NCBI GenBank assembly: GCA_964017065.1
Contig: OZ024789.1
Location: forward strand, 3,847,971-3,911,970
Reading direction: 5' to 3'
Source: Haliclona indistincta
Lineage: Eukaryota > Porifera > Demospongiae > Haplosclerida > Chalinidae
DNA: 64,000 nucleotides
Shown one piece after another: positions 35,601-48,578 of the stretch. Both the position numbers and the translations under genes were made by a program. The notes under the pieces are model-generated. The model was given only the letters and a program-made list of their open reading frames with translations, was not told the DNA's origin and searched no databases. Position 1 is the stretch's first letter, and every line of letters starts with the position of its first letter.

Positions 35601-38600
35601 CTTTGAGCAAAATTTGACGAGGTCGTTGCACTTTATCGGCTTCACTTTCGAAGTGGGAGGGTCATATTGACCGACTTGAGTGTGGGCAATTGCGGCTACT
35701 CACTGGGGTAAAAGGACGCAAATTTGAGACCAGTAGCTCAAAAGACACAGGAGATATTCACGAGAGAAGTGGTCAGCATTTACGAGGTTAAAATTTCAGC
35801 TGGATAATTTAGTAATTAAAGGGTTAAGCACCTTGAAATCCTTCACCCTCTATTTCTTACAGAAACTGTCTCAAAATGATATTTAGAACACTTAGAGTTC
35901 ATTTTCAACACTTTTGGAGCATTTCTAGCCAGATTTGCAAATTTTGACGAAAACTCATTAACCCTTTAACCCCTAATGTCGCCTTTTGGCGACATACATA
36001 CTTCAGACACCATAACTTTATCAAAAAGTGTTAAAATATCCCAAAATTAAGCCAAATTGAAGAATACAAATAACCGCAAAAAATTGACCGGTTTTCAGCG
36101 CGCCCCCTGCGCTTAACGTTATGGCGACGGCATTTCTATGGCTTCAGTGCAAAATTCACAACATTTTAGGAAAAACAAAATGGCTGCCAAGAAAATTGGG
36201 ACATTTTATGGCTTCAGGGTGCTCGGAAACACATTTTTGGACATTCTCTATGATCTGGGCTACATTTTGCACTCACCAAAACCACTGCTATTTGTGTGTA
36301 CTTTTCAGCAGCCAGCCCCAAAGTACTAACTTTGAGCAAAATTTGACGAGGTCGTTGCACTTTATCGGCTTCACTTTCGAAGTGGGAGGGTCATATTGAC
36401 CGACTTGAGTGTGGGCAATTGCGGCTACTCACTGGGGTAAAAGGACGCAAATTTGAGACCAGTAGCTCAAAAGACACAGGAGATATTCACGAGAGAAGTG
36501 GTCAGCATTTACGAGGTTAAAATTTCAGCTGGATAATTTAGTAATTAAAGGGTTAAGCACCTTGAAATCCTTCACCCTCTATTTCTTACAGAAACTGTCT
36601 CAAAATGATATTTAGAACACTTAGAGTTCATTTTCAACACTTTTGGAGCATTTCTAGCCAGATTTGCAAATTTTGACGAAAACTCATTAACCCTTTAACC
36701 CCTAATGTCGCCTTTTGGCGACATACATACTTCAGACACCATAACTTTATCAAAAAGTGTTAAAATATCCCAAAATTAAGCCAAATTGAAGAATACAAAT
36801 AACCGCAAAAAATTGACCGGTTTTCAGCGCGCCCCCTGCGCTTAACGTTATGGCGACGGCATTTCTATGGCTTCAGTGCAAAATTCACAACATTTTAGGA
36901 AAAACAAAATGGCTGCCAAGAAAATTGGGACATTTTATGGCTTCAGGGTGCTCGGAAACACATTTTTGGACATTCTCTATGATCTGGGCTACATTTTGCA
37001 CTCACCAAAACCACTGCTATTTGTGTGTACTTTTCAGCAGCCAGCCCCAAAGTACTAACTTTGAGCAAAATTTGACGAGGTCGTTGCACTTTATCGGCTT
37101 CACTTTCGAAGTGGGAGGGTCATATTGACCGACTTGAGTGTGGGCAATTGCGGCTACTCACTGGGGTAAAAGGACGCAAATTTGAGACCAGTAGCTCAAA
37201 AGACACAGGAGATATTCACGAGAGAAGTGGTCAGCATTTACGAGGTTAAAATTTCAGCTGGATAATTTAGTAATTAAAGGGTTAAGCACCTTGAAATCCT
37301 TCACCCTCTATTTCTTACAGAAACTGTCTCAAAATGATATTTAGAACACTTAGAGTTCATTTTCAACACTTTTGGAGCATTTCTAGCCAGATTTGCAAAT
37401 TTTGACGAAAACTCATTAACCCTTTAACCCCTAATGTCGCCTTTTGGCGACATACATACTTCAGACACCATAACTTTATCAAAAAGTGTTAAAATATCCC
37501 AAAATTAAGCCAAATTGAAGAATACAAATAACCGCAAAAAATTGACCGGTTTTCAGCGCGCCCCCTGCGCTTAACGTTATGGCGACGGCATTTCTATGGC
37601 TTCAGTGCAAAATTCACAACATTTTAGGAAAAACAAAATGGCTGCCAAGAAAATTGGGACATTTTATGGCTTCAGGGTGCTCGGAAACACATTTTTGGAC
37701 ATTCTCTATGATCTTGGCTACATTTTGCACTCACCAAAACCACTGCTATTTGTGTGTACTTTTCAGCAGCCAGCCCCAAAGTACTAACTTTGAGCAAAAT
37801 TTGACGAGGTCGTTGCACTTTATCGGCTTCACTTTCGAAGTGGGAGGGTCATATTGACCGACTTGAGTGTGGGCAATTGCGGCTACTCACTGGGGTAAAA
37901 GGACGCAAATTTGAGACCAGTAGCTCAAAAGACACAGGAGATATTCACGAGAGAAGTGGTCAGCATTTACGAGGTTAAAATTTCAGCTGGATAATTTAGT
38001 AATTAAAGGGTTAAGCACCTTGAAATCCTTCACCCTCTATTTCTTACAGAAACTGTCTCAAAATGATATTTAGAACACTTAGAGTTCATTTTCAACACTT
38101 TTGGAGCATTTCTAGCCAGATTTGCAAATTTTGACGAAAACTCATTAACCCTTTAACCCCTAATGTCGCCTTTTGGCGACATACATACTTCAGACACCAT
38201 AACTTTATCAAAAAGTGTTAAAATATCCCAAAATTAAGCCAAATTGAAGAATACAAATAACCGCAAAAAATTGACCGGTTTTCAGCGCGCCCCCTGCGCT
38301 TAACGTTATGGCGACGGCATTTCTATGGCTTCAGTGCAAAATTCACAACATTTTAGGAAAAACAAAATGGCTGCCAAGAAAATTGGGACATTTTATGGCT
38401 TCAGGGTGCTCGGAAACACATTTTTGGACATTCTCTATGATCTGGGCTACATTTTGCACTCACCAAAACCACTGCTATTTGTGTGTACTTTTCAGCAGCC
38501 AGCCCCAAAGTACTAACTTTGAGCAAAATTTGACGAGGTCGTTGCACTTTATCGGCTTCACTTTCGAAGTGGGAGGGTCATATTGACCGACTTGAGTGTG

Positions 38601-41600
38601 GGCAATTGCGGCTACTCACTGGGGTAAAAGGACGCAAATTTGAGACCAGTAGCTCAAAAGACACAGGAGATATTCACGAGAGAAGTGGTCAGCATTTACG
38701 AGGTTAAAATTTCAGCTGGATAATTTAGTAATTAAAGGGTTAAGCACCTTGAAATCCTTCACCCTCTATTTCTTACAGAAACTGTCTCAAAATGATATTT
38801 AGAACACTTAGAGTTCATTTTCAACACTTTTGGAGCATTTCTAGCCAGATTTGCAAATTTTGACGAAAACTCATTAACCCTTTAACCCCTAATGTCGCCT
38901 TTTGGCGACATACATACTTCAGACACCATAACTTTATCAAAAAGTGTTAAAATATCCCAAAATTAAGCCAAATTGAAGAATACAAATAACCGCAAAAAAT
39001 TGACCGGTTTTCAGCGCGCCCCCTGCGCTTAACGTTATGGCGACGGCATTTCTATGGCTTCAGTGCAAAATTCACAACATTTTAGGAAAAACAAAATGGC
39101 TGCCAAGAAAATTGGGACATTTTATGGCTTCAGGGTGCTCGGAAACACATTTTTGGACATTCTCTATGATCTGGGCTACATTTTGCACTCACCAAAACCA
39201 CTGCTATTTGTGTGTACTTTTCAGCAGCCAGCCCCAAAGTACTAACTTTGAGCAAAATTTGACGAGGTCGTTGCACTTTATCGGCTTCACTTTCGAAGTG
39301 GGAGGGTCATATTGACCGACTTGAGTGTGGGCAATTGCGGCTACTCACTGGGGTAAAAGGACGCAAATTTGAGACCAGTAGCTCAAAAGACACAGGAGAT
39401 ATTCACGAGAGAAGTGGTCAGCATTTACGAGGTTAAAATTTCAGCTGGATAATTTAGTAATTAAAGGGTTAAGCACCTTGAAATCCTTCACCCTCTATTT
39501 CTTACAGAAACTGTCTCAAAATGATATTTAGAACACTTAGAGTTCATTTTCAACACTTTTGGAGCATTTCTAGCCAGATTTGCAAATTTTGACGAAAACT
39601 CATTAACCCTTTAACCCCTAATGTCGCCTTTTGGCGACATACATACTTCAGACACCATAACTTTATCAAAAAGTGTTAAAATATCCCAAAATTAAGCCAA
39701 ATTGAAGAATACAAATAACCGCAAAAAATTGACCGGTTTTCAGCGCGCCCCCTGCGCTTAACGTTATGGCGACGGCATTTCTATGGCTTCAGTGCAAAAT
39801 TCACAACATTTTAGGAAAAACAAAATGGCTGCCAAGAAAATTGGGACATTTTATGGCTTCAGGGTGCTCGGAAACACATTTTTGGACATTCTCTATGATC
39901 TGGGCTACATTTTGCACTCACCAAAACCACTGCTATTTGTGTGTACTTTTCAGCAGCCAGCCCCAAAGTACTAACTTTGAGCAAAATTTGACGAGGTCGT
40001 TGCACTTTATCGGCTTCACTTTCGAAGTGGGAGGGTCATATTGACCGACTTGAGTGTGGGCAATTGCGGCTACTCACTGGGGTAAAAGGACGCAAATTTG
40101 AGACCAGTAGCTCAAAAGACACAGGAGATATTCACGAGAGAAGTGGTCAGCATTTACGAGGTTAAAATTTCAGCTGGATAATTTAGTAATTAAAGGGTTA
40201 AGCACCTTGAAATCCTTCACCCTCTATTTCTTACAGAAACTGTCTCAAAATGATATTTAGAACACTTAGAGTTCATTTTCAACACTTTTGGAGCATTTCT
40301 AGCCAGATTTGCAAATTTTGACGAAAACTCATTAACCCTTTAACCCCTAATGTCGCCTTTTGGCGACATACATACTTCAGACACCATAACTTTATCAAAA
40401 AGTGTTAAAATATCCCAAAATTAAGCCAAATTGAAGAATACAAATAACCGCAAAAAATTGACCGGTTTTCAGCGCGCCCCCTGCGCTTAACGTTATGGCG
40501 ACGGCATTTCTATGGCTTCAGTGCAAAATTCACAACATTTTAGGAAAAACAAAATGGCTGCCAAGAAAATTGGGACATTTTATGGCTTCAGGGTGCTCGG
40601 AAACACATTTTTGGACATTCTCTATGATCTGGGCTACATTTTGCACTCACCAAAACCACTGCTATTTGTGTGTACTTTTCAGCAGCCAGCCCCAAAGTAC
40701 TAACTTTGAGCAAAATTTGACGAGGTCGTTGCACTTTATCGGCTTCACTTTCGAAGTGGGAGGGTCATATTGACCGACTTGAGTGTGGGCAATTGCGGCT
40801 ACTCACTGGGGTAAAAGGACGCAAATTTGAGACCAGTAGCTCAAAAGACACAGGAGATATTCACGAGAGAAGTGGTCAGCATTTACGAGGTTAAAATTTC
40901 AGCTGGATAATTTAGTAATTAAAGGGTTAAGCACCTTGAAATCCTTCACCCTCTATTTCTTACAGAAACTGTCTCAAAATGATATTTAGAACACTTAGAG
41001 TTCATTTTCAACACTTTTGGAGCATTTCTAGCCAGATTTGCAAATTTTGACGAAAACTCATTAACCCTTTAACCCCTAATGTCGCCTTTTGGCGACATAC
41101 ATACTTCAGACACCATAACTTTATCAAAAAGTGTTAAAATATCCCAAAATTAAGCCAAATTGAAGAATACAAATAACCGCAAAAAATTGACCGGTTTTCA
41201 GCGCGCCCCCTGCGCTTAACGTTATGGCGACGGCATTTCTATGGCTTCAGTGCAAAATTCACAACATTTTAGGAAAAACAAAATGGCTGCCAAGAAAATT
41301 GGGACATTTTATGGCTTCAGGGTGCTCGGAAACACATTTTTGGACATTCTCTATGATCTGGGCTACATTTTGCACTCACCAAAACCACTGCTATTTGTGT
41401 GTACTTTTCAGCAGCCAGCCCCAAAGTACTAACTTTGAGCAAAATTTGACGAGGTCGTTGCACTTTATCGGCTTCACTTTCGAAGTGGGAGGGTCATATT
41501 GACCGACTTGAGTGTGGGCAATTGCGGCTACTCACTGGGGTAAAAGGACGCAAATTTGAGACCAGTAGCTCAAAAGACACAGGAGATATTCACGAGAGAA

Positions 41601-42531
41601 GTGGTCAGCATTTACGAGGTTAAAATTTCAGCTGGATAATTTAGTAATTAAAGGGTTAAGCACCTTGAAATCCTTCACCCTCTATTTCTTACAGAAACTG
41701 TCTCAAAATGATATTTAGAACACTTAGAGTTCATTTTCAACACTTTTGGAGCATTTCTAGCCAGATTTGCAAATTTTGACGAAAACTCATTAACCCTTTA
41801 ACCCCTAATGTCGCCTTTTGGCGACATACATACTTCAGACACCATAACTTTATCAAAAAGTGTTAAAATATCCCAAAATTAAGCCAAATTGAAGAATACA
41901 AATAACCGCAAAAAATTGACCGGTTTTCAGCGCGCCCCCTGCGCTTAACGTTATGGCGACGGCATTTCTATGGCTTCAGTGCAAAATTCACAACATTTTA
42001 GGAAAAACAAAATGGCTGCCAAGAAAATTGGGACATTTTATGGCTTCAGGGTGCTCGGAAACACATTTTTGGACATTCTCTATGATCTGGGCTACATTTT
42101 GCACTCACCAAAACCACTGCTATTTGTGTGTACTTTTCAGCAGCCAGCCCCAAAGTACTAACTTTGAGCAAAATTTGACGAGGTCGTTGCACTTTATCGG
42201 CTTCACTTTCGAAGTGGGAGGGTCATATTGACCGACTTGAGTGTGGGCAATTGCGGCTACTCACTGGGGTAAAAGGACGCAAATTTGAGACCAGTAGCTC
42301 AAAAGACACAGGAGATATTCACGAGAGAAGTGGTCAGCATTTACGAGGTTAAAATTTCAGCTGGATAATTTAGTAATTAAAGGGTTAACCAATTAACCAA
42401 AAAAATTCACATGATACAAAATTATAAATAATTAAATTTTTTTCTTTTTCTTTCTTTTTTCCTTCACTTTCTGACAAACAAAGCGATAATTATTGTTGAG
42501 CATTAAGTAAATTTTGTGTCAAAAATGAATC

Positions 42532-44240
42532 TCAAGAAATTGATCCATAGTTGTCACTAGACAGCAGAAGGCGAACGCTTTCATCATTTTGCTCAGCCAG
42601 AGTTAGCTCTCTGTCGTATATCTCTTCTACTAGATATTGTTCGTTGACAACTTCATCTCTTAGACGATATTGATATCGCTTAGCAACACACGCATACACG
42701 ATCAGAGAACTGAGTATAAGAAACGCCTTTACTGAATGAAAGCTTAACCAAGAGGTGTTAGTGATAGTGTAGAGTTCTGATGTTTCAATGAGAAGATAGT
42801 TGATAGCCAGTAGAGCATACCATATACCGATTAGTAGTCCCTTCAGTCTAAGAGGAGCTTGAGCACAGATGAACTCAAGAGCTGTCATAAACACCAGAAG
42901 AAAGGACAAGCCTTGAAGTAAATTAGGTATTAGCAACAAGATAAATGGAGTGTCGTTTTGATCACAATAGAACATATTATCAGTAGCATTAGATATAGTA
43001 GTGCAAGTGTTGTCAATGTCAAGCTCCATGGTCAAAAAGTAACAAGAGTCAGGAACATTTCTGTCAAAGTGTTTGCATTCCATTCCTCTAGTCATTGTAA
43101 CTTGTGTAATGATTTCAACAACACTTTTAAGGAAACAACATAAAAGTCCCAGACCCATTCTCTTCAACATGTTTGGAAAGGTGCCTTTGTACCAGTGTTT
43201 GATCAATTGATACAATGGAACTCCAAGTAATACAGTGAGAAAAGTGAGTAGCATTGGATCACCTAGAAAAAATAATGCCATCTTAGATGGACATTGTTCT
43301 CCCATTAACTGAATAACAATTGAGTATAGTCATGAGCAGACAAGTGGAATCCTACAAGAGTCAAGAGAAGTAGAACAATGCTGAAAAAAGTCTTTGTGTC
43401 CTCCACCTCCTCAGTGGTGAACGGTCCTCCATATTTGCTCTTCCCAAGATCAATACGAGGTGGAATGTCCTCCTCCCAGTAGGTGAATGCACTACGATGC
43501 TCAGGGACCTTGTGCTTCCATGTATACCTCAATACTCTGTAAATTAGTTTGAGAGGATGCTCTCCAGTTCGATCAATGTTGAAGTGCTTCCTAGAGCCAA
43601 TCAGTAGAAAAAGACCAACACATGCACACACCAGCTGTATAACAACCATTATCATCAAGAAAGTAGTTGTAATGGTAAAGTAGGAAGGATGTAAGTCATT
43701 GTAAAGGTCTGTGGCATTTTGTAAATTCAGTTTAAAAACGCAATCACTGTAATGAAACAGAAGGCCAGATGAGCACATTACTGAAAGCAGTTTTCCTACA
43801 TTACAGCTCCAGTAGTACCAGTGAATCAAAGTGCTGAGCTCATCTGAAGAGGCTTCCAGCATCTGGTCCATGCCAAACTGAATAGCAGTTGATTCAAACA
43901 AACCTATTCCGATTAAACCAAGTGCAACAGAAAAACCTCCAAAGATAAAAAGTTGTCTGTCCTCAAAGAATTCAAGAAACAAAGCCGCTGCCAAGATCAT
44001 GAGAAATGTAGCTGATATCATTGTGATGAAGGAGTACAGTATGAACTTATACCTGGTAAAGTAGACATCAGCTAGCCATCCAAGCAGAGGGTAGAGAAGA
44101 TACACTAAAGACTGACTTGCCAGGAAAGCAAAAGTACCATCTTTGTTAACTGCATGGTAAAAGGAGATGTCTGATCCAACTATCGTCATGTGCATCAGGC
44201 AACAGCAGAGAATCACAAGAAAAGCAGCTTTGGGAAGCAT
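42532..44240 (-). pseudogene. POT transporter, one frameshift (POT3)
   Basis: Full-length homologue of POT2, but split into two frames at about 43315-43335. An extra TA (GAGTATAGTCATG against GAATAGCCATG in POT2) ends the N-terminal 311-codon frame after HLSAHDY and shifts the C-terminal 257 codons. Everything else (start MLPKAAF, PTR2 signatures, tail RDEVVNEQYLVEEIY, terminal NYGSIS) is kept, so inactivation is recent or the TA is an assembly error. It is the convergent partner of Ig gene B, now 22.6 kb away because of the array. Confidence 0.8.
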
Positions 44241-44390
44241 TTTTGTACAAAAATGACTTCAGACAGGTAACTTATCAACTATAACCGTGTCATTTTGCAT
44301 TCATAGACCGACTGATGACATAAAGTCTAGGCTTTGTTTATAAAATACGTAATTGAAAAATCTGCAGCATTGACTAGCTAGTTTATTTAC

Positions 44391-45102
44391 CAGGGTCTAT
44401 CCACTGGGGGGGGGATGGAGGGGAAGATTCTCCCCCAAACTCTCCAACTTCCCTCCCAAATATGCCACTAAATTGAGACAAACTTTGTGCTAAAATGATG
44501 GTAAATATAGGCATTACTGGTGCTAGTGGGTTGAAGTGCATGACTGAACACATACTACATGGTTAACACCTCTAATGTAATAATTCTTTTCCAAACTTAC
44601 GTATCAAAGCTAGCGACAATTTTAGAGGCACTCCCAGTAACAACTGTAACTGTTGAACGCTCATTTAGTAGTATGGAACTAGTAAAGACCAGGCTTCGTA
44701 GCAGGATGGGAGAAGACACACTTCAACATACAATGCAAATTTGCATCAAAGGCCCTAATATACGTATTATCAAATGAACAATTAGATGCAGTGTTAGACT
44801 ACTATAAGGGACAAAAAACGTAGAATCGCTTTGTAAAAATAATTATTATTGTCAACAGAATTTTTCCTAGTAGCTTGAATGAAAATTATATTAAAAAGTG
44901 AAAAATGGCATCAAGTATCACTTTAATGTTAGTGACTTAAATTACGTCAAAGTGTCTCAAAATGGCCATTTTAAAGGTCTAAATTTTTCCTGGGGGGCAT
45001 GCCCCCAGACCCCCCTAGTGGACTGTAGCTATGCTACAGTCCCATCTCACACCTCTCACTAAAGCCTTCCCCCTTAAAATAAAAATCCTAGATAGAACCC
45101 TG
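44391..45102 (+). mobile_element. Truncated hAT transposon with remnant dimerisation domain
   Basis: Ends CAGGGTCTATCCA and (reverse complement) CAGGGTTCTATCT form imperfect terminal inverted repeats. A flush 5-bp direct repeat TTTAC flanks it, and the related upstream region of POT5 (about 56255-56300) lacks the insert. An open frame at 44559-44777 contains LPVTTVTVERSFSSMELVKT and RLRSRMGEDTLQH, the C-terminal hAT dimerisation signature. The catalytic part is missing. A G-run near the left end and the palindrome GGGGGGCATGCCCCC near the right are further structure. Typical hAT duplications are 8 bp, so the 5-bp one is odd. Confidence 0.75.
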
Positions 45103-45912
45103 TTTACATATTAAAAAATGATATCTCATTCAGTAACGAGTAACACCGATAGTTTCCTTATTGAAAGTGTGAAAATGCGGATATAGTTGTGCGTTTATGG
45201 TTTAACAATCACAAATACTTTATGACGACAGTGTTTATAGTTCAATTTCTCATGCATTGATTAAGGTGGCTACACACTGAAAATTAATTTTAATGCAGAT
45301 CTTCAAAGGATCATTTCTTTCTAATTACAAAACAGTTACTATGCAGCTTTCAGAGTTTATAAAATAAATCCTGTATACTTTCAGGACTAGAACCGACGAA
45401 ACTTCGCTAGCGCTTTTGGCTAACCAAACTCTGGGATCGTAAGTCCGTATGCGTTTTAGGCTACACGCAACCGTCGCCGAGTGATGGAAACAGCTCGACT
45501 CTTTTAAAAGCCACACTTTTAAAGCCAAACATGCAAATGAACTGAATAGCTCAGAGGTCAAAAACGGTATTGAAAAAAACGATCTTAGAGAATGTTGCAA
45601 TGAGCATGCAACGTGATTCTGAAGTCGAACAACAACTTCCTCAACGAACGAGACGTAAAAAATAAAGATGTCCGCCAGGCTGTGACGCAAACTTTCAGTT
45701 CGCGCGAAGTCTTTGTCGCTTACACGAGAGTTTAGTCGACATAGAAACGAGTAATGTCATACTTTCTGAAACAGTTCAGTGTTTATTTAGTTTCAAGAAC
45801 TATGACAACTTTTAACTCGGGGAAATTATATCTTTACAATAACTAACATAGTTACGTAAGTTAACATACAACATGTGATGCAGTATACCGGCTCTTCATG
45901 CAGTGGTTATTG
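45103..45912. other. Intergenic between POT3 and POT4
   Basis: Homologous to 58981-59748 between the pogo element and POT6. A 121-codon open frame on the minus strand (45325-45690) is not kept open in that copy and resembles nothing I know, so no gene is called. The 45180-45200 tract (GCGGATATAGTTGTGCG) is the empty site for the pogo element. Confidence 0.45.
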
Positions 45913-47667
45913 TTATCTTATTTGACTGTCGGTTAAATTGAGCTGGTTGTTAGTATTTGTGGAACATGAGCCATAACTTTCACTGTAGTACACACTTTCA
46001 TCATTGGATTGCTCTGCCAGAGCTAGTTCTCGCTCATATATTTCTTCTACTAGATATTGTTCATTGACAACTTCATCTCTTAGACGATATCGGTAACGCT
46101 TAGCAACAAACACATAGGCTATCAGTGAGATCAGGATGAGGAAGGTTTTAACAGAGTTAAAGATTATCCAAGTAATTCTAGTGATAGTGTAGAGTTCTGA
46201 TGATTCAATGAGAAGATAGTTGATAGCCAGTAGAGCATACCATATACCGATTAGTAGTCCCTTCAGTCTAAGAGGAGCTTGAGCACAGATGAACTCAAGA
46301 GCTGTCATAAACACCAGGAGAAAGGACAAGCCTTGAAGTAAATAAGGTATTAGCAACAAGATGAATGGAGTGTTGTTTTGATCACAGTAGAACATATTAT
46401 CAGTAGCATTAGATATAGTAGTGCAAGTGTTGTCAATGTCAAGCTCGATGGCCAAAAAGTAACAAGAGTCTCGAGTAATGTTGTCAAAGTGATTGCATTC
46501 TTTTCCTCCAGTCATTGTAACTTGTATGCTGACTTCAACAATACTTTTGAGTAAACAAAATAAAAGTCCCAGACCCATTCTCTTTAACATGTAATTTGCA
46601 ATTGGAAAGTCTCTTTTGTACCAATGTTTGATCAATTGATGAAGTGGAACTCCGAAAACGACTGTTAAAAATGTAAGTTGCATCGGATCACCCAGAACAG
46701 CTAGTACTTCTTGAGATGGGCATTGTTCTTTCATTAGCTGAACTGCAGTTGAGTAGCCATGTGAAGACAAGTGGAATCCTACAAGAGTCAAGAGAAGTAG
46801 AAGAATGCTGAAAAAAGTCTTCGTGTCCTCCACCTCCTCGGTGGTGAATGGTCCTCCATATTTGCTCTTCCCAAGATCAATACGAGGTGGAATGTCCTCC
46901 TCCCAGTAGGTGAATGCACTGCGATGCTCAGGGACCTTGTGCTTCCATGTATACCTCAATACTCCATAAATTAGTTTAAGAGGATGCTCACCAGTTCGAT
47001 CAATGATGAAGTGTTTCTTAGAGCCAATCAGTAAGAAAAGGCCAAGAATTGCACACACCAGTTGCAAACTAAACAAAATCAACACAGAAGTGGCAGTAAT
47101 TGTAAAATATTGAGGATATAAGTCCTCGTATAGGTCTGTAGCATTTTGCAAGTCAAATTTAATGTTGCATTTACTATATATGACCAATATAACTGTCGCA
47201 CTGCTAACAACTAATAAACGTCCTACATTACAGCTCCAGTAGTACCAGTGAATGAAAGTGCTGAGCTCATCTGAGGAGGCTTCCAGCATCTGGTCCATAC
47301 CAAACTGAATAGCAGTTGATTCAAACAAACCTATTGCAATTAAACCAACAGAGACAGAAAAAGCTCCAAAGATAAAAAGTTGTCTGTCCTCAAAGAATTC
47401 AAGAAACAAAGCCGCTGCCAAGATCATGAGAAATGTAGCTAATATCATTGTGATGAAGGAGTACAGTATGAACTTATACCTGGTAAAGTAGACATCAGCT
47501 AGCCATCCAAGCAGAGGGTAGAGAAGATACGCTAAAGACTGACTTGCCAGGAAAGATAAAGTACCATCTTTGCTGGTTGTGTGGTAAAAGCAGATGTCAG
47601 ATCCAATCATCGACATATGCATCAAGCAACAGCAAAGGATGACAAGACAAGCTTCTTTAGGTAACAT
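45913..47667 (-). CDS. POT/SLC15-type peptide transporter, intact (POT4)
   Basis: Single-exon 584-aa POT protein starting at MLPKEACLVILCCC (47667). The frame is open a further 39 codons upstream to 47784, but the conserved start of all paralogues is preferred. PTR2 signatures are intact (PLLGWLADVYFTRYKF; QFGMDQ with WYYWSCNVGR). It belongs with POT6 (59749-61505) to a second subfamily: C-terminus ending in NNQLNLTDSQIR, a longer ANYMLKRMGLGL segment, and a distinct loop around CNIKFDLQNATDLY. The substrate cannot be deduced. Downstream and upstream flanks are shared with POT6, so the two arose by a block duplication. Confidence 0.85.
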   Translation of the reverse strand: MLPKEACLVILCCCLMHMSMIGSDICFYHTTSKDGTLSFLASQSLAYLLYPLLGWLADVYFTRYKFILYSFITMILATFLMILAAALFLEFFEDRQLFIFGAFSVSVGLIAIGLFESTAIQFGMDQMLEASSDELSTFIHWYYWSCNVGRLLVVSSATVILVIYSKCNIKFDLQNATDLYEDLYPQYFTITATSVLILFSLQLVCAILGLFLLIGSKKHFIIDRTGEHPLKLIYGVLRYTWKHKVPEHRSAFTYWEEDIPPRIDLGKSKYGGPFTTEEVEDTKTFFSILLLLLTLVGFHLSSHGYSTAVQLMKEQCPSQEVLAVLGDPMQLTFLTVVFGVPLHQLIKHWYKRDFPIANYMLKRMGLGLLFCLLKSIVEVSIQVTMTGGKECNHFDNITRDSCYFLAIELDIDNTCTTISNATDNMFYCDQNNTPFILLLIPYLLQGLSFLLVFMTALEFICAQAPLRLKGLLIGIWYALLAINYLLIESSELYTITRITWIIFNSVKTFLILISLIAYVFVAKRYRYRLRDEVVNEQYLVEEIYERELALAEQSNDESVYYSESYGSCSTNTNNQLNLTDSQIR

Positions 47668-47944
47668 TTTGCATAGAGCTAGCTGCATACAAACTCCAGT
47701 AAACAAAGTAATAAATGCAGTTGTACAATGATGTACAGTTGTATCGTCAATGCGTTGGCGCTGTGGTACCAAGTTGACAAACACTCCTTATATAGTCTTT
47801 GTAGTTACCTGTTTTGCTAACTTAAGTAATATATACGAAGCTCTGTGTACTCTGCCTATAATTTAACCAATTTACTTTCAATAGGAACCAATTTTGGATG
47901 ATATAATCCTTCCATAGCATGTCACAACAATGTACTGATTCCTC

Positions 47945-48578
47945 TGCCAGAGCTAGCTCTCGTTCATAATTTATATATCACTGTTTGTTGACAACTTTAT
48001 CAAGCAAACAATATACTGTTAATGCCTAGCCACACATATACAGTACCAATGAGGAATGGTTTTAACAGAATAAAACAACTGTCCAGGTGGCACTGGCAGT
48101 AGCGTAGATATCAGATGATTGAATGAGAAGATAGTTAATGGCAGAAGTGCACCAATTAGTAGTCCCTTTGAGCACAGATGAACTCAAGAGCTGTCATAAA
48201 CATGTACACCAATAGAAAAGATAAGTTATAAAGTAAATTTACAGAAACTATTCTCCCATGATATCTAGTTTAAAATCACAGTATATAGTAGTACAGAGCT
48301 GGTACTGCTCTGTTAAAATAAAAAAGCTTGAAGATACAATGATCATAAGAAACGTAACCAGAATAAAAACACGAATTTGTATCTGGTAAAGTAAAGATCA
48401 GCTATCCAACCAAGCAGCTGAGGGTAGAGAATATACACAATGCAAAGACTGACCAAAGAGGTAAGCTAAAGTGTCATCTTGTTGGACAGTGAGATAAAAT
48501 ATCAGATCCAATTATCGTCAAGTGAATAAGACAAACAGCGTGAAAATTAATCACTAGACAAGCAGCTTTAGGTAGCAT
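47945..48578 (-). pseudogene. Old POT transporter relic
   Basis: Decayed, internally deleted POT sequence on the minus strand. Recognisable pieces are the tail region near 47945-48000, the block ATGAGAAGATAGTTAATGGC, GAGCACAGATGAACTCAAG, and the 5' part near 48290-48578 ending at the ancestral start. It is closely similar to 62035-62681 and 2850-3131, so three copies of one dead gene mark the duplicated block. Confidence 0.7.

Larger units (their letters stand above)
19924..42384. repeat. Satellite array of 31 piggyBac-like non-autonomous elements (729-bp period)
   Basis: Thirty-one 591-bp elements alternate with thirty 130-bp spacers; period = 591 + TTAA + 130 + TTAA = 729 bp. Start k is 19924 + 729(k-1); the last is 41794-42384. 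Outer flanks are TTAA at 19920-19923 and 42385-42388, and the homologous site downstream of Ig gene C (around 54280, TCATTAACCAATTAACC) has a single TTAA with no insert. Copies are nearly identical; I saw only C to T at 32454 (copy 18) and G to T at 35528 and 37715 (copies 22 and 25). A 92-codon and an overlapping 63-codon open frame recur in each unit but look incidental. No transposase is present. Confidence 0.95.

Noticed and set aside
20083..42231. 31 repeats of a 92-codon frame and an overlapping 63-codon frame within the array
   Set aside because: Identical repetition is explained by array homogeneity. The frames overlap each other, lack any recognisable domain, and are shorter than a transposase; identical copies give no independent evidence of coding constraint.
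19924..42384. CRISPR array or rRNA/gene-family tandem array
   Set aside because: The unit is 729 bp with TTAA-bounded transposon ends, and spacers are identical, not diverse. No rRNA-like or sizeable coding sequence.
45325..45690. 121-codon minus-strand frame between POT3 and POT4
   Set aside because: Not conserved as an open frame in the homologous interval 58981-59748 and no recognisable features.
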